Source: Calonectria ilicicola
Lineage: Eukaryota; Ascomycota; Sordariomycetes; Hypocreales; Nectriaceae
Assembly: GCA_020809705.1 (NCBI GenBank)
Contig: CP085828.1
Location: 5,828,001 to 5,892,000 of the forward strand
Length of the DNA: 64,000 nucleotides
Reading direction: 5' to 3'
This document shows, piece after piece, positions 12,216 to 24,635 of this stretch (positions within the stretch are counted from its first letter, which is position 1; each line of letters starts with the position of its first letter). The translations under genes and the position numbers were made by a program. The notes beneath the pieces were generated by a model. That model made no database searches and was not told where the DNA came from. It saw nothing but the letters and a program-made list of their open reading frames with translations.

Positions 12216-14284
12216 GGTGCTTGCATGTAATTGGAGGACAATGAAAGTACAGTATGGAAATTACGATACAGAAAGGGATGGGACTCCCTTTTAATGACAA
12301 TACTCCGCACGGAACCTTGAATACGAGCACGCTCGGTACGAGTTTCTCCACTATCATTACTATGCCCCTATCGGGTGGCACGGAGTCATGCCTGCTTGGA
12401 CAATGCTTCAGGCGGGTTCATTCTCCTTTGGTTAATCTGAGAATCGGCGAAAATGTGCCTAATTTGGGAAACTACTGGTAGCCTTTGTCGCCTTTTTGCG
12501 ATCCAAATATGGCTTGGTGCACTGGATATGTTCACTGGGTCTTTTTGTCGATGTCATCAAGTAATATCGACGCCCACCATTGGGCAGAGGACGGATTGCT
12601 GGCTGCGCTAATCGGGTTTACTTGACTTACTAAATCCACACAAATGTCAAAATCTTTTGCGACAATGTGCAGAGATGATGCCAGGCTCGGCTTGGGACAC
12701 CCAAGATCCAATGGATTCGTAGTGGCCAAGCGGCGAGTTCACTTTAGGAGAGATCGTCTCAACCCCAACCCCTGTAACTTCTCTCTCAAAATGACGTCAA
12801 ATTTGACCCACTGGCTTGGCATCGAGGATATATGATCCCATTTACAACTCGTGACCATCTTCCCAGTTCATGGACATTAGCTTCGCATCAGATGCCCCTG
12901 TTTCTGTCGTTGTTGCATCGTCTGACAAAAGAGTTTATCTATACCACCTTACAATGTCTTCAGTCCTTCTGCGTGAAGCACTCTTCAGAATAATAGGTCA
13001 ATCAGAAGCGACGGACAAATATCTTATCTCAGTATGCATGTTAGAGAAGAAATAGGCCATCGCCATGATGGAGCATTGCTAGTGACGTAAGAAGGGAATT
13101 TCCGAACCTTGGTGATAAGCAAATTGTTGATCATAAGCCTATCGATACACCAGCCATCTTTCTTTAATGATTTAATTATTTGAACAATTCAAATTTCATC
13201 CCTTGTTTGCATGCGACTCGTGGTCTATAAGCATGACTCTTTTGCTGCGGCGTTGGAAGCTGCGTTCTTGAGCTCCTGAAACCGCACCCTTTAGCACATA
13301 CGACCATAGCTCTCAGAAAATACGGGATCCCGTCCGCTCTCCCATAGTCAAGCTGAGAAGCGGTGAATTAGTACTCGGGTCGGTGACGACCGGGGAATCC
13401 TCGCTGTTGTATGTTTTTTTTTGCCGTATCCATTTTTTTTTCTTGAGAAAAATTGCTCATTGAGCTACTTGACAGCTCAAATTATTTCCAGTCGGATAGC
13501 CTCTCGAAGACACCGAAAGCAATCCATTCCCCACACCCAGACACGGCTATGCCTTAATAATTTTTAATATTTTTCAGTAATCACTAAATTGAAGGGAAAT
13601 ACCCACTATAAAGGATTAGATGCTGTGGCATTTGGTGTGCCCAGGTAAATTATTGCGGGCCGTACGCCGCATCCGAATGCGCCTTGTTAATAATCTATCA
13701 ATTCGCCTGCATAAAGATGAAACTTGGTGATGCCTTAAGAACCCTTAGGTGTACCTTGAAAACATTTTACGGCGAACCTAAAGTAGTATTTCGCACCAAT
13801 CTGTTATTTTTGGTTGAGCATTAGAAAATCGAGTGGGCTTTCGCTGTTCATTTGTGTGGCTGGGCAATATCTCTCTACAGCTGGTCATTCTAATTGACGT
13901 GAATCATCTGCTTTGGTTGACTTTTATCTCGAGTTTAAAAACTAGTAGCATACTCCACGAAGACTTTCCCTAGAAGCACCAGAGCTGCAAAGGTGGCAGA
14001 TGCAATCAGTATCCAGCAACTTCATTAGGGCACCATTTTCTTAGCCAAAAAGCAATGGATAAATTCTCTTCACAGCAGTAAATTTGATGTCAGTGATTCA
14101 TACAACTTCAAAGTGCATGTCAAGCCCACGTGCGTGCTAGCAACTGACAACCACCTGGCGCACAACCAGCAGACTATTCTTTCGTTTTAAGCCTGCCCTT
14201 CTGCCATTCTTATTCTCCTCCACACACGTCTGTTACCTTACTTCGCCACTTTCATCTCAGTCCCCAGATCCCCTAAACTTCAAC
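12216..14284. other. 2-kb intergenic gap
   Basis: Divergent spacer between the minus-strand peptidase and the plus-strand BTB gene. It is AT-rich from about 13060 to 14100, with no supported gene. A CACGTG palindrome is present at 14127-14132, about 150 bp upstream of the BTB start. Confidence 0.5.
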
Positions 14285-15233
14285 ATGGCTAAGCAGCCAA
14301 AGCACCACTATAATTTTGTCGCGCAGCTGCTGAAAACAGAGGCGTACAGCGACATGAAACTCCAGCATCCTCAAGAAACACTGCAACTGCACAAAGCAGT
14401 CGTCTGCCCCCAATCCCCAGTCATTGCAGCCGCTTTCAAGGGAGGCTTCCAGGTAAACCTCATCCAATCTGTGTACCTATGATTGTTTCGTTAACCGTTC
14501 ATCCAAAGGAATCTTCGACAGGAGTTCTTAAAGTGGATAGCTCTTTTGACCTAGAAACAGTCAAAAGAATGATAAGTTTTTTCTACACCGGAAAATATTC
14601 CGTCGAGACCAGAAAAAGTGTTTCTACCAACAACACCCCATCCAACCAAGAACCACATGCTGCTCAGCGCCAGAAGATTTCCCCTGGTAAGTCGTCTCTA
14701 ATGTGACCGAAGGTAAGGCGTATTGATCTCTGGCTAAAATGAACCAAGCCAAAAATACCGAAGACCTGGACTCTATTCTGTCTCAACACCTTCATGTCTT
14801 TGAAATCGCCGATTATTACGCCGTCACCAAGCTCAAAGCGACTACTGTCAGAAATATCAAGGCGCTTTTCGATGAAAGCTGGTCAGAAGAAGTTTTCCTT
14901 GAATTTTCCACGAATTACATGAAAAGGGCAAAGGACAGTGCCTTAATGGAGATGTGTGCCAAGACAGCAGTTGCCCATCTTCATGAACTGGTCGACGTCG
15001 ATGGGTTCGACAAGTTGCTTCAAAACGCCCCTCTCATGTTCAAAATGTTGACCCACGGGACTGCCGAATTCAAGAGACTCATCGGGGAATTTGACGACTG
15101 CATGGATGGTAGGTGGATCGAGTATGATTGTGATGGATGTGGACATCTACATGCCGGGATCAGAGTGAAACGGGCGGGATTTTGTACCACATTTGAGTTC
15201 CATTGTGAAGAATGCAACAAACTCCACTCATAA
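14285..15233 (+). CDS. BTB/POZ-domain protein with cysteine-rich C-terminus
   Basis: Three exons, 14285-14452, 14509-14686 and 14749-15233 (introns 56 and 62 nt), 276 aa. The N-terminal half is a fungal BTB/POZ domain: AYSDMKL, then HKAVVCPQSPVIAAAFKGGF, then a strand and ISFFYTGKY. A Ser/Thr/Asn-rich linker (about residues 93-115) precedes a BACK-like helical region (HVFEIADYYAVTKLKATTVRNI reads like the usual alpha segment). The C-terminal 40 residues contain YDCDGCGHLH and HCEECNKLH, two C-x2-C pairs flanked by His that could bind one zinc. BTB proteins of this type usually act as protein-protein adaptors, for example for Cul3, but partners are unknown. Confidence 0.85.
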
Positions 15234-16074
15234 ACGCTTTGTAGCTAATTATATAATTTTATTTTGGTAAATCATAGGCTACTCTAAAGCCATAGCGGTG
15301 GTGGATGCAACTAAGTTTGGTCATTATTTGCCCGACTAAGAAACAATCGACTGATTATATAGTCAAACATGGAAATGAACCCCTTTTGAACCCTTTCTTA
15401 ACCCTTGCGTACTTACCATTTCCCTATACTATTTTAGTGTTTGTTTACTGTCATGCTTTTATGCCAGCGCTAACAGGTAGCGAGACTTCTTTCCCAAACA
15501 TACTTAAAACTCGCTATCCACTATAATAGCCTGGTCAAACACTTGCATTTTACTCTGAATCCAAAGACATATTTCCCACAAGGCCAGTGAATATTCACCC
15601 GTACTATGCGTCTTGGTTGATTGTATACAGACGCGTGTTTGATTTGCCAAATACACCCACCCACATATTGGAAATGAATGAGCAGCAGTCACAATGACGT
15701 ATTGTGTGCCATCTTTTGTTTACTAGCGAATAAGAGGATGAGAGAGTCATTCGTAAGCACCATTTCCCTAAAAAAAAACCCCCAAAAAAACATCAAAGAC
15801 CGGAACCAATCAAGAGTGGCTTCCCGATGCTGTGAATGTGCCGTTATGATGATGGTCGGCAGGAGATTGGGCAGAGCCTGATTCAGACGTCGCTAAGCCA
15901 CCGCCACCACGATCCATCTGATAAAACAGGAAATCAATTTCCAGATCAAATTGCAGTTTTGTACATGCAAAATGCCTCACTCTTATCTACAAGGCATATT
16001 TTTTTTGGATCGTATATTTTTTTTTTGGCCAGATATCCCCTCTTCCTCGTGATAACCTACTTCTCAAGTCCATC
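15234..16074. other. Spacer with homopolymer A and T tracts
   Basis: AT-rich, with A-rich tracts near 15770-15795 and T tracts near 16000-16026, directly upstream of the membrane-protein gene. No gene. Confidence 0.5.
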
Positions 16075-18579
16075 ATGGCTAGCGACTCCGAGGTCACAGA
16101 GTTTCAAAGTATCGAAATAGACCTAGATTCTTGGTCGGTAGAGGCACGTTTTTGCCTATTCCTCCATCCAAGTTGACTCTAACCTCCTCAGTTGCCCGAT
16201 TTTGATACAACTGCGGGTGTCGCGACTCTGTTGCGTACTAGATCATGTTCCACTAGCAGCACTCAAGTCCCCAGGCTCACATCGGAAGATGAATACACTT
16301 GTCCATCACCATCCCTATCGGAGTATATATCACATCCCTATAAATCTACAGTAGCGGTCATGATGAACGCCCAAGATGGAAACCCACCGAAGGAGCGTTC
16401 TAAGTCTGGTGAATCCACACAGCGGCCAAAAATGCCCTCAAAAACTTGCGACGAAAGACCCGAGACAGATCCGATGGTACCACCGATCAAGTCAAAGTCT
16501 CATTTTATGCAGAGCCTTTTGGGTAGGTCAGTTGAGTCGACACTAGACTACTTCAGAGCCCTCAATGCTGAAGAAAGCCCGAAACAAGTCTGCAGCCGTG
16601 AGACATCATCAGCTCTCACCCATTTTGCACTATTTCATCTACCAGCTATCATCATCACGATATGCCTACTTATTTTTTATCTTACCCATTTTCGGTGGGC
16701 ATATTCGCATCCTAACCCAGATGAACTAAGTGCTTTACAATTTGCTGCTAAAATCCATGAAGTGTTTATTCTTGCTTCATTAATGGACATCGTCTATCAT
16801 AGAATTTCTTACGGACTACTCTATGATAAAGGCATTTCTCTCGGATTCCTTGCGTCACCTTTTTCCTTAGGTTCATCTGTACAATATTTGATGAGCTGGG
16901 AATTTTGGGCTGCATTACTATATCCTACCTCAAACCGCAATTTCAATAGAATTACGGGTATTCTTATCATCATTGTCGGACTGCTTGGTATAGGTGCTGG
17001 CCCATTTTCTGCAACGGCTATGATTCCTCGGCAACGATGGTGGGGACTTCGAAACAATTATACGAACTATATACATAATCTAACCGGCGATGATTATTTG
17101 CATGGAAATCCTTACCTCCAAAAACCGGAATTCCTCAGTCCTCTAAGATTGAGTTGGTGCGAAGTAGACTCGGAAGATCATTGTGAAGGATTGAAATTAG
17201 GGGCCAAGATGGAGAGTCTTCAGACAATTATTGAAGATCCGCCAACTTTTCCTTATTTCCAAAATATTACCTACGACAATTATGACAATCCCAATAATCG
17301 ACAGATATCGTTTTCGAAGGCTGACAATATGAGTCTGATATTGAGTACTTCTCCTATGAGCTTTATCGCTCAAACTTTCAACAAAAGATACCAATACGCT
17401 GGAAAGATGAAATTGAATAAGTTGCTTATGAAATCTCAACAAAAGAACGGTTCAGAGGTCTCAAATTGGAAACAGCCTCTCTTATCTGTTCACTGTGATA
17501 GCTATACTTCAGGTGGAGAAAATCCAACGTTTCTCTTTGATGGTGGATTCTATGAGAAATACGCGACAACAATTAAACTTACAAAAAGCATGGGCCTCTT
17601 GTCGAATTTTACAAAGTATAAAAGCATGAAAGATTTACCAGGATCTCCTGATCCTATAATTCTCAATCTTCGGAATGAAGTTAGTATTCCAATGAGTACA
17701 GCGATATTGTTAGGATCTGCCATAAAAGACGAAGTGAAAATGGCTTCTTATCAGGATGTGAGCGACAAATTCAAGATGAGATTTGACCTTTGTCTTATTC
17801 ATGCTCGCTGGGTTGAAGTCAACGTGTGGCAGAATTACCAGACTTCAAGTACGCTGGATAGCAGCTTTGAATTTGCGAGTCAGAATACCCTGGATTATTT
17901 GCGCAAGACTTCAACGCCTAACAATATGATAAATATAACGGCTGAATATTTAAAGAGTATAGGATGGTCATACGATCGGGTTAACCGAACAGAGGAATTC
18001 TCGAATCCAGTTTATCAAGGACTAGCAACGAAGTGCATTGACTTTAACCCAGATAATCCGAACTGGAGTAAGATCGCGGTAAACTGCCTTACGATAAACC
18101 TTGCTTTTTACCTTACTAATTCGCTTGCCCAGTCTGTATCAAGTTCGGATCCTGACCAAGAGCCAACGTTGTTCCAGAATACGTACTATGAGTACCTCTA
18201 TGGCTACGATTTCCAGGATAGCATTAGTTTACGGCTTGCCTTCGCTGCGCTTCTATCCCAAGTTTGTTTCGCACTACTACATCTCGGTATAATTACTCTT
18301 TCAATGAATCCATGGCATAGCTCCTCCTGGGGGAGCTTTGGTCAAATGCTAGTGCTCGCACTGCGCTCGAGGACAGTGTTTGGGTTAGAGAATGCTGGTG
18401 GTGGAGTCTCGAGTTCACGCACATGGAGGAAGACTGTTTTTGTGGGCGAAATTAAAGATGAAAAGATCTTGGAAATGGCTATAGTCGACAAATGTTCCTC
18501 ATGCTGCAATAAGACCAATGACCAAAGCAGCCAGAGAGAGTTGTTATTACGTGTGAAAGCTGGATCAAAGTATGGCTAA
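16075..18579 (+). CDS. Large membrane protein of unknown function
   Basis: Two exons, 16075-16137 and 16192-18579 (intron 54 nt, phase 0), about 816 aa. The start is ATG 16075, since the long frame alone lacks an ATG near 16192. Residues 1-160 are Ser/Thr/Pro-rich and hydrophilic. Hydrophobic spans follow at roughly 166-188 (LPAIIITICLLIFYLTHF), 211-231, 276-297 (ILIIIVGLLGIGAG) and 711-733 (LAFAALLSQVCFALLHLGIIT). The 400-residue loop between spans 3 and 4 has many N-x-S/T sites and probably lies outside the cell or in a lumen. The layout resembles a lineage-expanded group of ascomycete hypothetical membrane proteins, but I cannot name a family. Codon third positions are noticeably AT-richer than in the permease or synthetase genes, consistent with an accessory gene. 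Confidence 0.85.
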
Positions 18580-18840
18580 GGTGTGATTTATATTTTCCAG
18601 GTAAAATTAATAGACAATTTAGTTATCCCATCATTTCTTTTAGTTCATTATTAGCGGCAATAAAAATAGATGTCTTGGCAGGTTCATCACATCGATGTTT
18701 TAGGGAATATCTCAAGACCAGTTTAATCACTGTTGAAGAATGTCAATGGTAAATCACGGAACCAATTATGAAACTATATGCTTGTATTAAATATTCTCCT
18801 TGGAATCAGATAGGTTTAAGTAGGAATCAAGAACGCTCTT

Positions 18841-20462
18841 CTAGCTAGAATTGGAGTTATCAGCGCAAGTCCAAGCTGCGGAGCCTCCAGATTCTTTGTA
18901 CGAGTTGTTGATGTCGACGATCGAACCATATGTTCCAGCAATCATGAGGAAAGTGCCAATAACAATCATGAAAATGCTCCAACCGACTCCGAAATACCAA
19001 CCTGGTGTTCGGTCCTTGCTCCAGTTATCAACAAGCCACATTCCTCCATAGGGTTGGAAGGTGAGCAATGTGCCAAGCAAAGCGCCACTCAATGAAACCA
19101 GTCCGCTGAAGACAGGAATTGCACTGGCAAAGATGTACGCGATAAGGGTGATGGACAAGGTGGATCCGAGCCATGTGAACCAATGTGTGGGCGTGTTGGC
19201 CGTGAGGTGCTTCGATCCTCGCATGAGGCGCATGAAAACGTGTTTGGCAGACAGCTATCGGGGTAACAATTAGCTTCGTTCTTGAAAATATGAATGATAA
19301 ATCTTACATGTGTAAGAAGAACTCCAGAGGCGATCAGACCAGGCAAAGCAATGCCGTAAGAGATCTTCTTGATAACGCGACCAGCCGTGCCGAGAGCGGG
19401 GGAGGCAACATGAGATCCAGCGTAGTAGTATACAGTTGAGCCAACAATGATATAAACAACAGTAACTGTAGTTTGACAGACAGCCAGCGATCGGTTATAG
19501 AGCTTCGGGTCGCGCATTTCGGCAATGATGTTGAAGAAGCCTGCGGTGCCGGCGTATGTGAAGACGAGGGTAGAGATGCCCGTGATAGCTTTGGTAAACG
19601 ATGGGTGGTTGACGAGTTTGTAGTCAGATTTCCACTCAACTCCCTTGGCCATGCCTTCAAGAGAAGGGTGGCCCTGAACACCGACGCCGATTGTAAGAAC
19701 AAAAACTAGAGGCAATAATTAGGTGGTTTTCAATAAATGGAGTGCGGTAGACAAACCAGCAATGATAATACACATTGAGCCCACCCATGCGATCCAACTA
19801 ACGCGACCTAGTGTCTGGATGCTAGAAAAGGTAAAGGCAATCACTGCAGCAACTGCTACGAAGACAGCAGTGCATGTGGCATGGTCGGAAAGGGCGTTCA
19901 GAGCGGTGGAAATGCTGATCATGGCGGAACCGGCACTAAGAGTGTAAACTTGGACTTGTTAGCACGCGTTTCATTTCCTGTGACTCACTCAGGCCGAGTC
20001 AAAACTTACAAAGAGTGTAGCAAGCACCAAAAAGCTCGTAGCCAAAGCGGCCAAAAAACATGCGTCCAACATCATCAATGCCATAGATTTCGGGATGGTT
20101 CAGCTTGAAGACACCAACAATGTAGTCTGACCAGGTAGTAATCAAGGCAATAATTACTAGAATGATGTTTCCCGGAATAATACCGAAGGTATCAAACACA
20201 GCTGGCATCGACAGAACGCCCAGGCCAATTTGGGTCTTGATCATCAAAGCTGTTGTACCAACCCAGCCGACCTTGAAGAAGTTAGCGCACAGTAGCTTCG
20301 ACGGGAGGAAAAACGGACATTGCGGTAGTTGGGTCCATCTTCGTTGATGGCGCCAAAGACGGCGTCGTACTCGACCGTGTTGCCTTCGACGTCATGGCCA
20401 TTGGGGACGGCTCCAGGATCGAGGCCGGTGGATTTATCGTCAGAGTAGTCTTTCTGAGCCAT
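18841..20462 (-). CDS. Neutral/aromatic amino-acid permease A (AAAP family, mtr-like)
   Basis: Five exons, 20462-20319, 20271-20010, 19948-19757, 19705-19308 and 19254-18841, encoding 469 aa. After a hydrophilic N-terminus ending NYRNVGWVGTTAL, the KTQIGLGVLSMP block of the AAAP/Aa_trans family begins. About eleven membrane spans follow, including YYYAGSHVASPALGTAG and the terminal WSIFMIVIGTFLMIAGTYGS. The closest known type is the Neurospora MTR neutral/aromatic amino-acid permease of the plasma membrane. The first intron is only 47 nt with a weak GTCCGT donor, supported by the same junction (after Asn/Asp, before Val-Gly-Trp) in permease B. The C-terminus DNSNSS is shared with B. Confidence 0.93.
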
Positions 20463-23427
20463 GATGAAAGCGGGTGAGAGACAGGTTAGAGGGGGAGAAT
20501 TGTGGGAAACACCAGAGGGAAAATGAAGGTTTCAGGAGGTAAATATATCACTTGTCCAGCCCAGGGCGGGCTCGGTGAGCGAGCGGCGGGCGTGGTGGCG
20601 GACCCATGTCAAAGGCGTTCCAGACGCTATCAAACCCCATAATACGGATTGCTGGGAGGCCCACTTGGCCATGGATTTAGCCTCGACCACCATGATGGTT
20701 TGCGGGGAAATGGATACAGAATCGGGGAAGCGCATGGTGGAGTTTGTGTAGTTGGGGCTGTCGTTGGGGCTATCAGACGCGCGGAGAACTTCCCAATTCA
20801 CTTTTGGGGAAGAGGCGGCCGAGCTTTTGGCCATGACGAGTCATCGATAGGCCAATCAGCCGCGTGTTGATACTCCCGTTTGGCCCGTGCCTCGCACGCC
20901 GTCTCCGCCCACTTGCCTGTCTCTCTCTTCCGCCAAGTCGCCGCCACGCGAGTTCCGGAGCGAGATTGGTCTTGACGCAGGATTTACTCGGCCTCGCGGG
21001 GAGGAGGAGAAGAAGAAATGGGTCAAGTATGGCGAATACCCCGGGCTGCATCTCCCCGCATTATTCACTGTACTTACTGTACATCAGAAAGGGAGATCGA
21101 AGCCAAGGCTGGGAGATAGCCGAGCCCCCAATTGCAAGACCCAGTGCTGGTTCGTGGCCTATCCGGAATTACATGCCAATTTTGAAGCTGGAGCCTAGCG
21201 TGGCCTGCAAGCGTATCAACACCATGACGCTTTCCCCCGGCCATTGTGGCCCGTTCCGAGCTGGGCCTTCTCCTTGGTCCTTCCGTAATAAGTAGATAAA
21301 ATCGCGTAGAGCCAGCCGGATCATTTCCGAAGCCTGCGCTCTGAGACCGAGCCAGTGGCGATTCCACATGCGTGGTTTGCAACGGATAAGACAACCCCGA
21401 CAATCTGGCCACTGATGCAAGCGAGCTGTTGCCCTATCTAAAAAGCCCTCCTCGTCCTCCACTGTTTGCGGCTCCGCCGTGGCAGGGCATGGCTTAGGTC
21501 AGGTGCCCAAGACTACAGCATTTCAAATTCAAGCATGCTATTCCGCCAAAACTGCCGAGACGAATTAGCATTGCATTTAAATGCAAAGACCAAGGGTGAG
21601 CCTGCACGAAACAGCCAGGGAGTCGTCATGTTTAGCCTTTATTTTGCCCAAGAAATCAGCAACATGCGCCTTGACCGTTTGCTGACGAAACCTCAGTCCA
21701 TCCAGTCCCTCGTTTCAATTCGGCCCAATGCAATGCTAGCCTGGTTGCCCCTGGAACGAAATGGTTCTGGGCATGCCCACGAGTGGGGTCCATATTACGA
21801 CAACCCTTAACGTTATAGTATGGGGAACGCTCTTGGTTGGCCAAACGTCCTCAGCCTTGATTTGATTTATCCATGGGCGTCTCCTGATGTCGTGGTGGCA
21901 ATTATTCCTACCAGCCAACGTCTCCTTTGGGCTGCCTCTCTGGGTTAGGCGCAATTGCGAGACACAACAGGTGATTATTTCGTCAGGGTTTCCAAATTCG
22001 ACGTTCTGGGGTGTTGTATTCTTTTCGGATGTATAGATACACGAGATGCTGAGAGACCTTGCCTCCAGTTAGTCCATGCAACGAGAGCCGAGCCCGAAGT
22101 TCCCCGTCAGCAGGACACATCGCCCAATACCGCGAAGCACACAATTATACTCAGCTTTTCTCCTTGGTTCGACCTTTTCCGTGGGCATTCTTTTGAATGA
22201 CATGCCAGCGCTTCAGACCACGAGTGTCTTGAAGGAAGACCCGCGATGATACCCGATCGAGTCCGAAAGAATTTTGAAACCCCACGACTGGCTAAAAATA
22301 TCCTCTATCCAAATACCGACTACGAAAGCTGTATATTCACTTGGATCCGGGTTTCAGAGTACAAGAATTCGTTTTTTGCGCGATTACGTCACCGATCGAG
22401 AGGTGTGCAGTCGGTCGATACCGGAGTCGAACATGTTGGAATTGAATCACGGGCTTATTTTTCCTGGCATCCGATTGAATAGAAATTTTCCGCCTAAAGT
22501 CGCGTGAGATTATTTGGGTCGAAACGTTCCAACCTAAAGACAACGTGGAATCAATCCGCCAAAGACGCCGGGTCTGCGTAAACCCATGTCTGGTCTAGCT
22601 TGGGGGGTTTTGTAGGATCTTCAATCTAGCCCCTAGGCCAGAGAAATGGCTCTATTGGATAGTTTGATGCGTTTATTGTCTCAAGTATGAGCAAGATTGC
22701 GGTTCTTCAGGCAATTTACCGCTGTATGTGATATCATATAGTTATTTTCTTCCTCTGGGGAAAGGAAGAACCCGACAAGGTCACGGGACCTAAGGGCACG
22801 CCTCAAGATAGACTTTCAAGTCTGTTGGTACAATTGCCCTTGTGCCAACTCTGAAGCCTATATTACCACTGTATTCTAAAGAAAAGCAACAGGGCTTGCT
22901 CAGTATGGCGTACACCGTCCACTAGGTAAGTGCTACCGCATTGCAAGTATAAAAACGCGTGCCCTTATGGTTCAATCTTCTCAGAGTGTCTCAAAAACTT
23001 GGTCCCAGACTTCTAACAAGACACCGGCATCATTCCATACAGTCTCTACAATTATGCGGTGTCAGATGTCAATGGGGTTGCATCAGTTGCATGTCGTGTT
23101 GATTGATCACAGCTCGCCGTTTTTTTCCTGTTCAATTTATTGTCTTCAAACACATAGCAATCACGACCGATGCCAAGCTAAACGATCCATTCATTAATTA
23201 AAAATAGTAATAATATTTTTCGCAGACCTCTATATTAATGCTATGACTTCCAACATTCCTCGTATAACGGCTAGTGATGCTCGTACAATTCACAACAGGC
23301 CAATTTTAATAGAATCCCAACGACGTGTGCTGACTGGGTTTTTTTTTAGTTTTTGAATCAGGTATGGTCCATCCGATCCGAATATCCGCCCTCTCCCTCC
23401 TCCGGTATGATTGGGAAATCAGAATGC
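20463..23427. other. 3-kb intergenic gap
   Basis: Holds the promoter of permease A on the left. A 100-codon minus-strand open frame at 20834-20532, ending 69 nt upstream of the permease ATG, could be an upstream ORF, but it may be chance. The rest (21070-23400) shows only short frames without motifs and an AT-rich 3' end near 23180-23350. Confidence 0.45.
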
Positions 23428-24635
23428 TTAACTCAGACTTTCAATCTTGATGGCTGCCTTGGCTTTCTTCCCCCCAGTCTTTCTTCCTCCGGCTTTCTGA
23501 CGAGCTTTGCCAGTGCCCGTCGATGCGGCAGCGGGTTTGTCAGACGATTCGACTTTGATGGCAACTTCAGCTGGGGGCTTCTCGTCAACTTGGGAGGGTT
23601 TTCGAGCCAAGGTCGCGTGTTTTGGGCCATTGGCGGAGTCTTGACTCAAGACCGGGGGCTTCTTGGCCAATGGCATGTCTTCATCGCCCTTGGGTGTCTC
23701 GCTCGACTGGGTTCCATTTGAGGGCTCGGATCCGCTGATGCGTTGGCGATACTCTCTACGCTTCAACTCACACGAAATGTTACAGTCGGGACACTTGTAG
23801 CCATGCTTCAGAACGAAAACGCGGATGAGGCATCGCGAGCAACGCCACCAGGCTGGTTGGATGGCACGACTCTCGAGCCAATCCTGTTCGATGGCCTTCT
23901 TGCGTCTCTGTATGTCCTCTCGATGGAAGGTCTGCAAGTGGTCCCAGAAGTGATCACGACGATTAAAAGGTTCGTGGGAGCGGCTGCATTTGACGTAGTC
24001 GCAGGGAAAGTTGTCCTTGCGAACGGCTGGGGCGTGTGCGTGGTTGTAGTGTCTTTTCAAGTCGGCGCTTCGCCGGAAGGGACGTGCCTTGCAGTTGGGC
24101 ATAAGGCAGAGGACGGGCCAGTCTCGATCAGGGTTGGCTCTAAGGAGTGACATTAGTGCCGATCCTAGGTTGTGTGGGGGTGGTTAGGTCAGGGTGGGCG
24201 AGGCGACACGTACAGTTCGCTACTATCGACAAGACTGCCATCGTCGGTGATGACGGGGGCATACATGTCGAGCTGGGTATCTTGAGGCCCCATGTTCATG
24301 TTGGCACCGGCGCCAAGTGTCTGGGGCTGGGTGGCATCGGGGGCGTCGGTGTACATGTGGGCGTCGGTGTACTCTGCGGTGCGACCGAGCATGGAGAAGC
24401 TGCCAACGGGCGAGGTGGCGCTATTGTACGTCGAGATGCTGCCATATGCTGAATCTCGCCTAGCCCGACCTTGGTTGTAGTCAAAGCCTCCCTGGAAGGT
24501 TGGCGAAGTAATAACGGAGAGCGGGTCGTCTAGGGAGCTGTTGGGGGACATGTGGCCAGCTTCGTGCTTGATCTCGACATTTCTGGTGCTGGTGCTGGTG
24601 CTGGTGCTGTTGGCTCGTTGCTTTTCCGCACCCAT
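23428..24635 (-). CDS. C2H2-type zinc-finger transcription factor
   Basis: Two exons, 24635-24214 and 24139-23428, 377 aa. The 74-nt intron (GTACGT, branch CTAAT, acceptor TTAG) was chosen because it is the only junction giving an open phase, joining ...VDSSEL to ANPDRDWPVL. The N-terminal 140 residues are low-complexity Ser/Thr/Gly/Met. Residues about 145-240 hold a C-x4-C...H...H finger (CLMPNC with LKRHYNHAH), a second similar unit (CDYVKC with HLQTFH) and a C-x2-C...C-x2-C knuckle (CSRC...CPDC). The C-terminus is basic (KARQKAGGRKTGGKKAK), suggesting nuclear import. Three psi-K-x-E sumoylation-like motifs are visible (IKHE, IKVE, IKIE). Target genes are unknown. Confidence 0.85.

Noticed and set aside
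23353..24150. Plus-strand frames opposite the C2H2 gene
   Set aside because: Antisense shadows; the minus-strand reading has zinc-finger motifs and a coherent intron.
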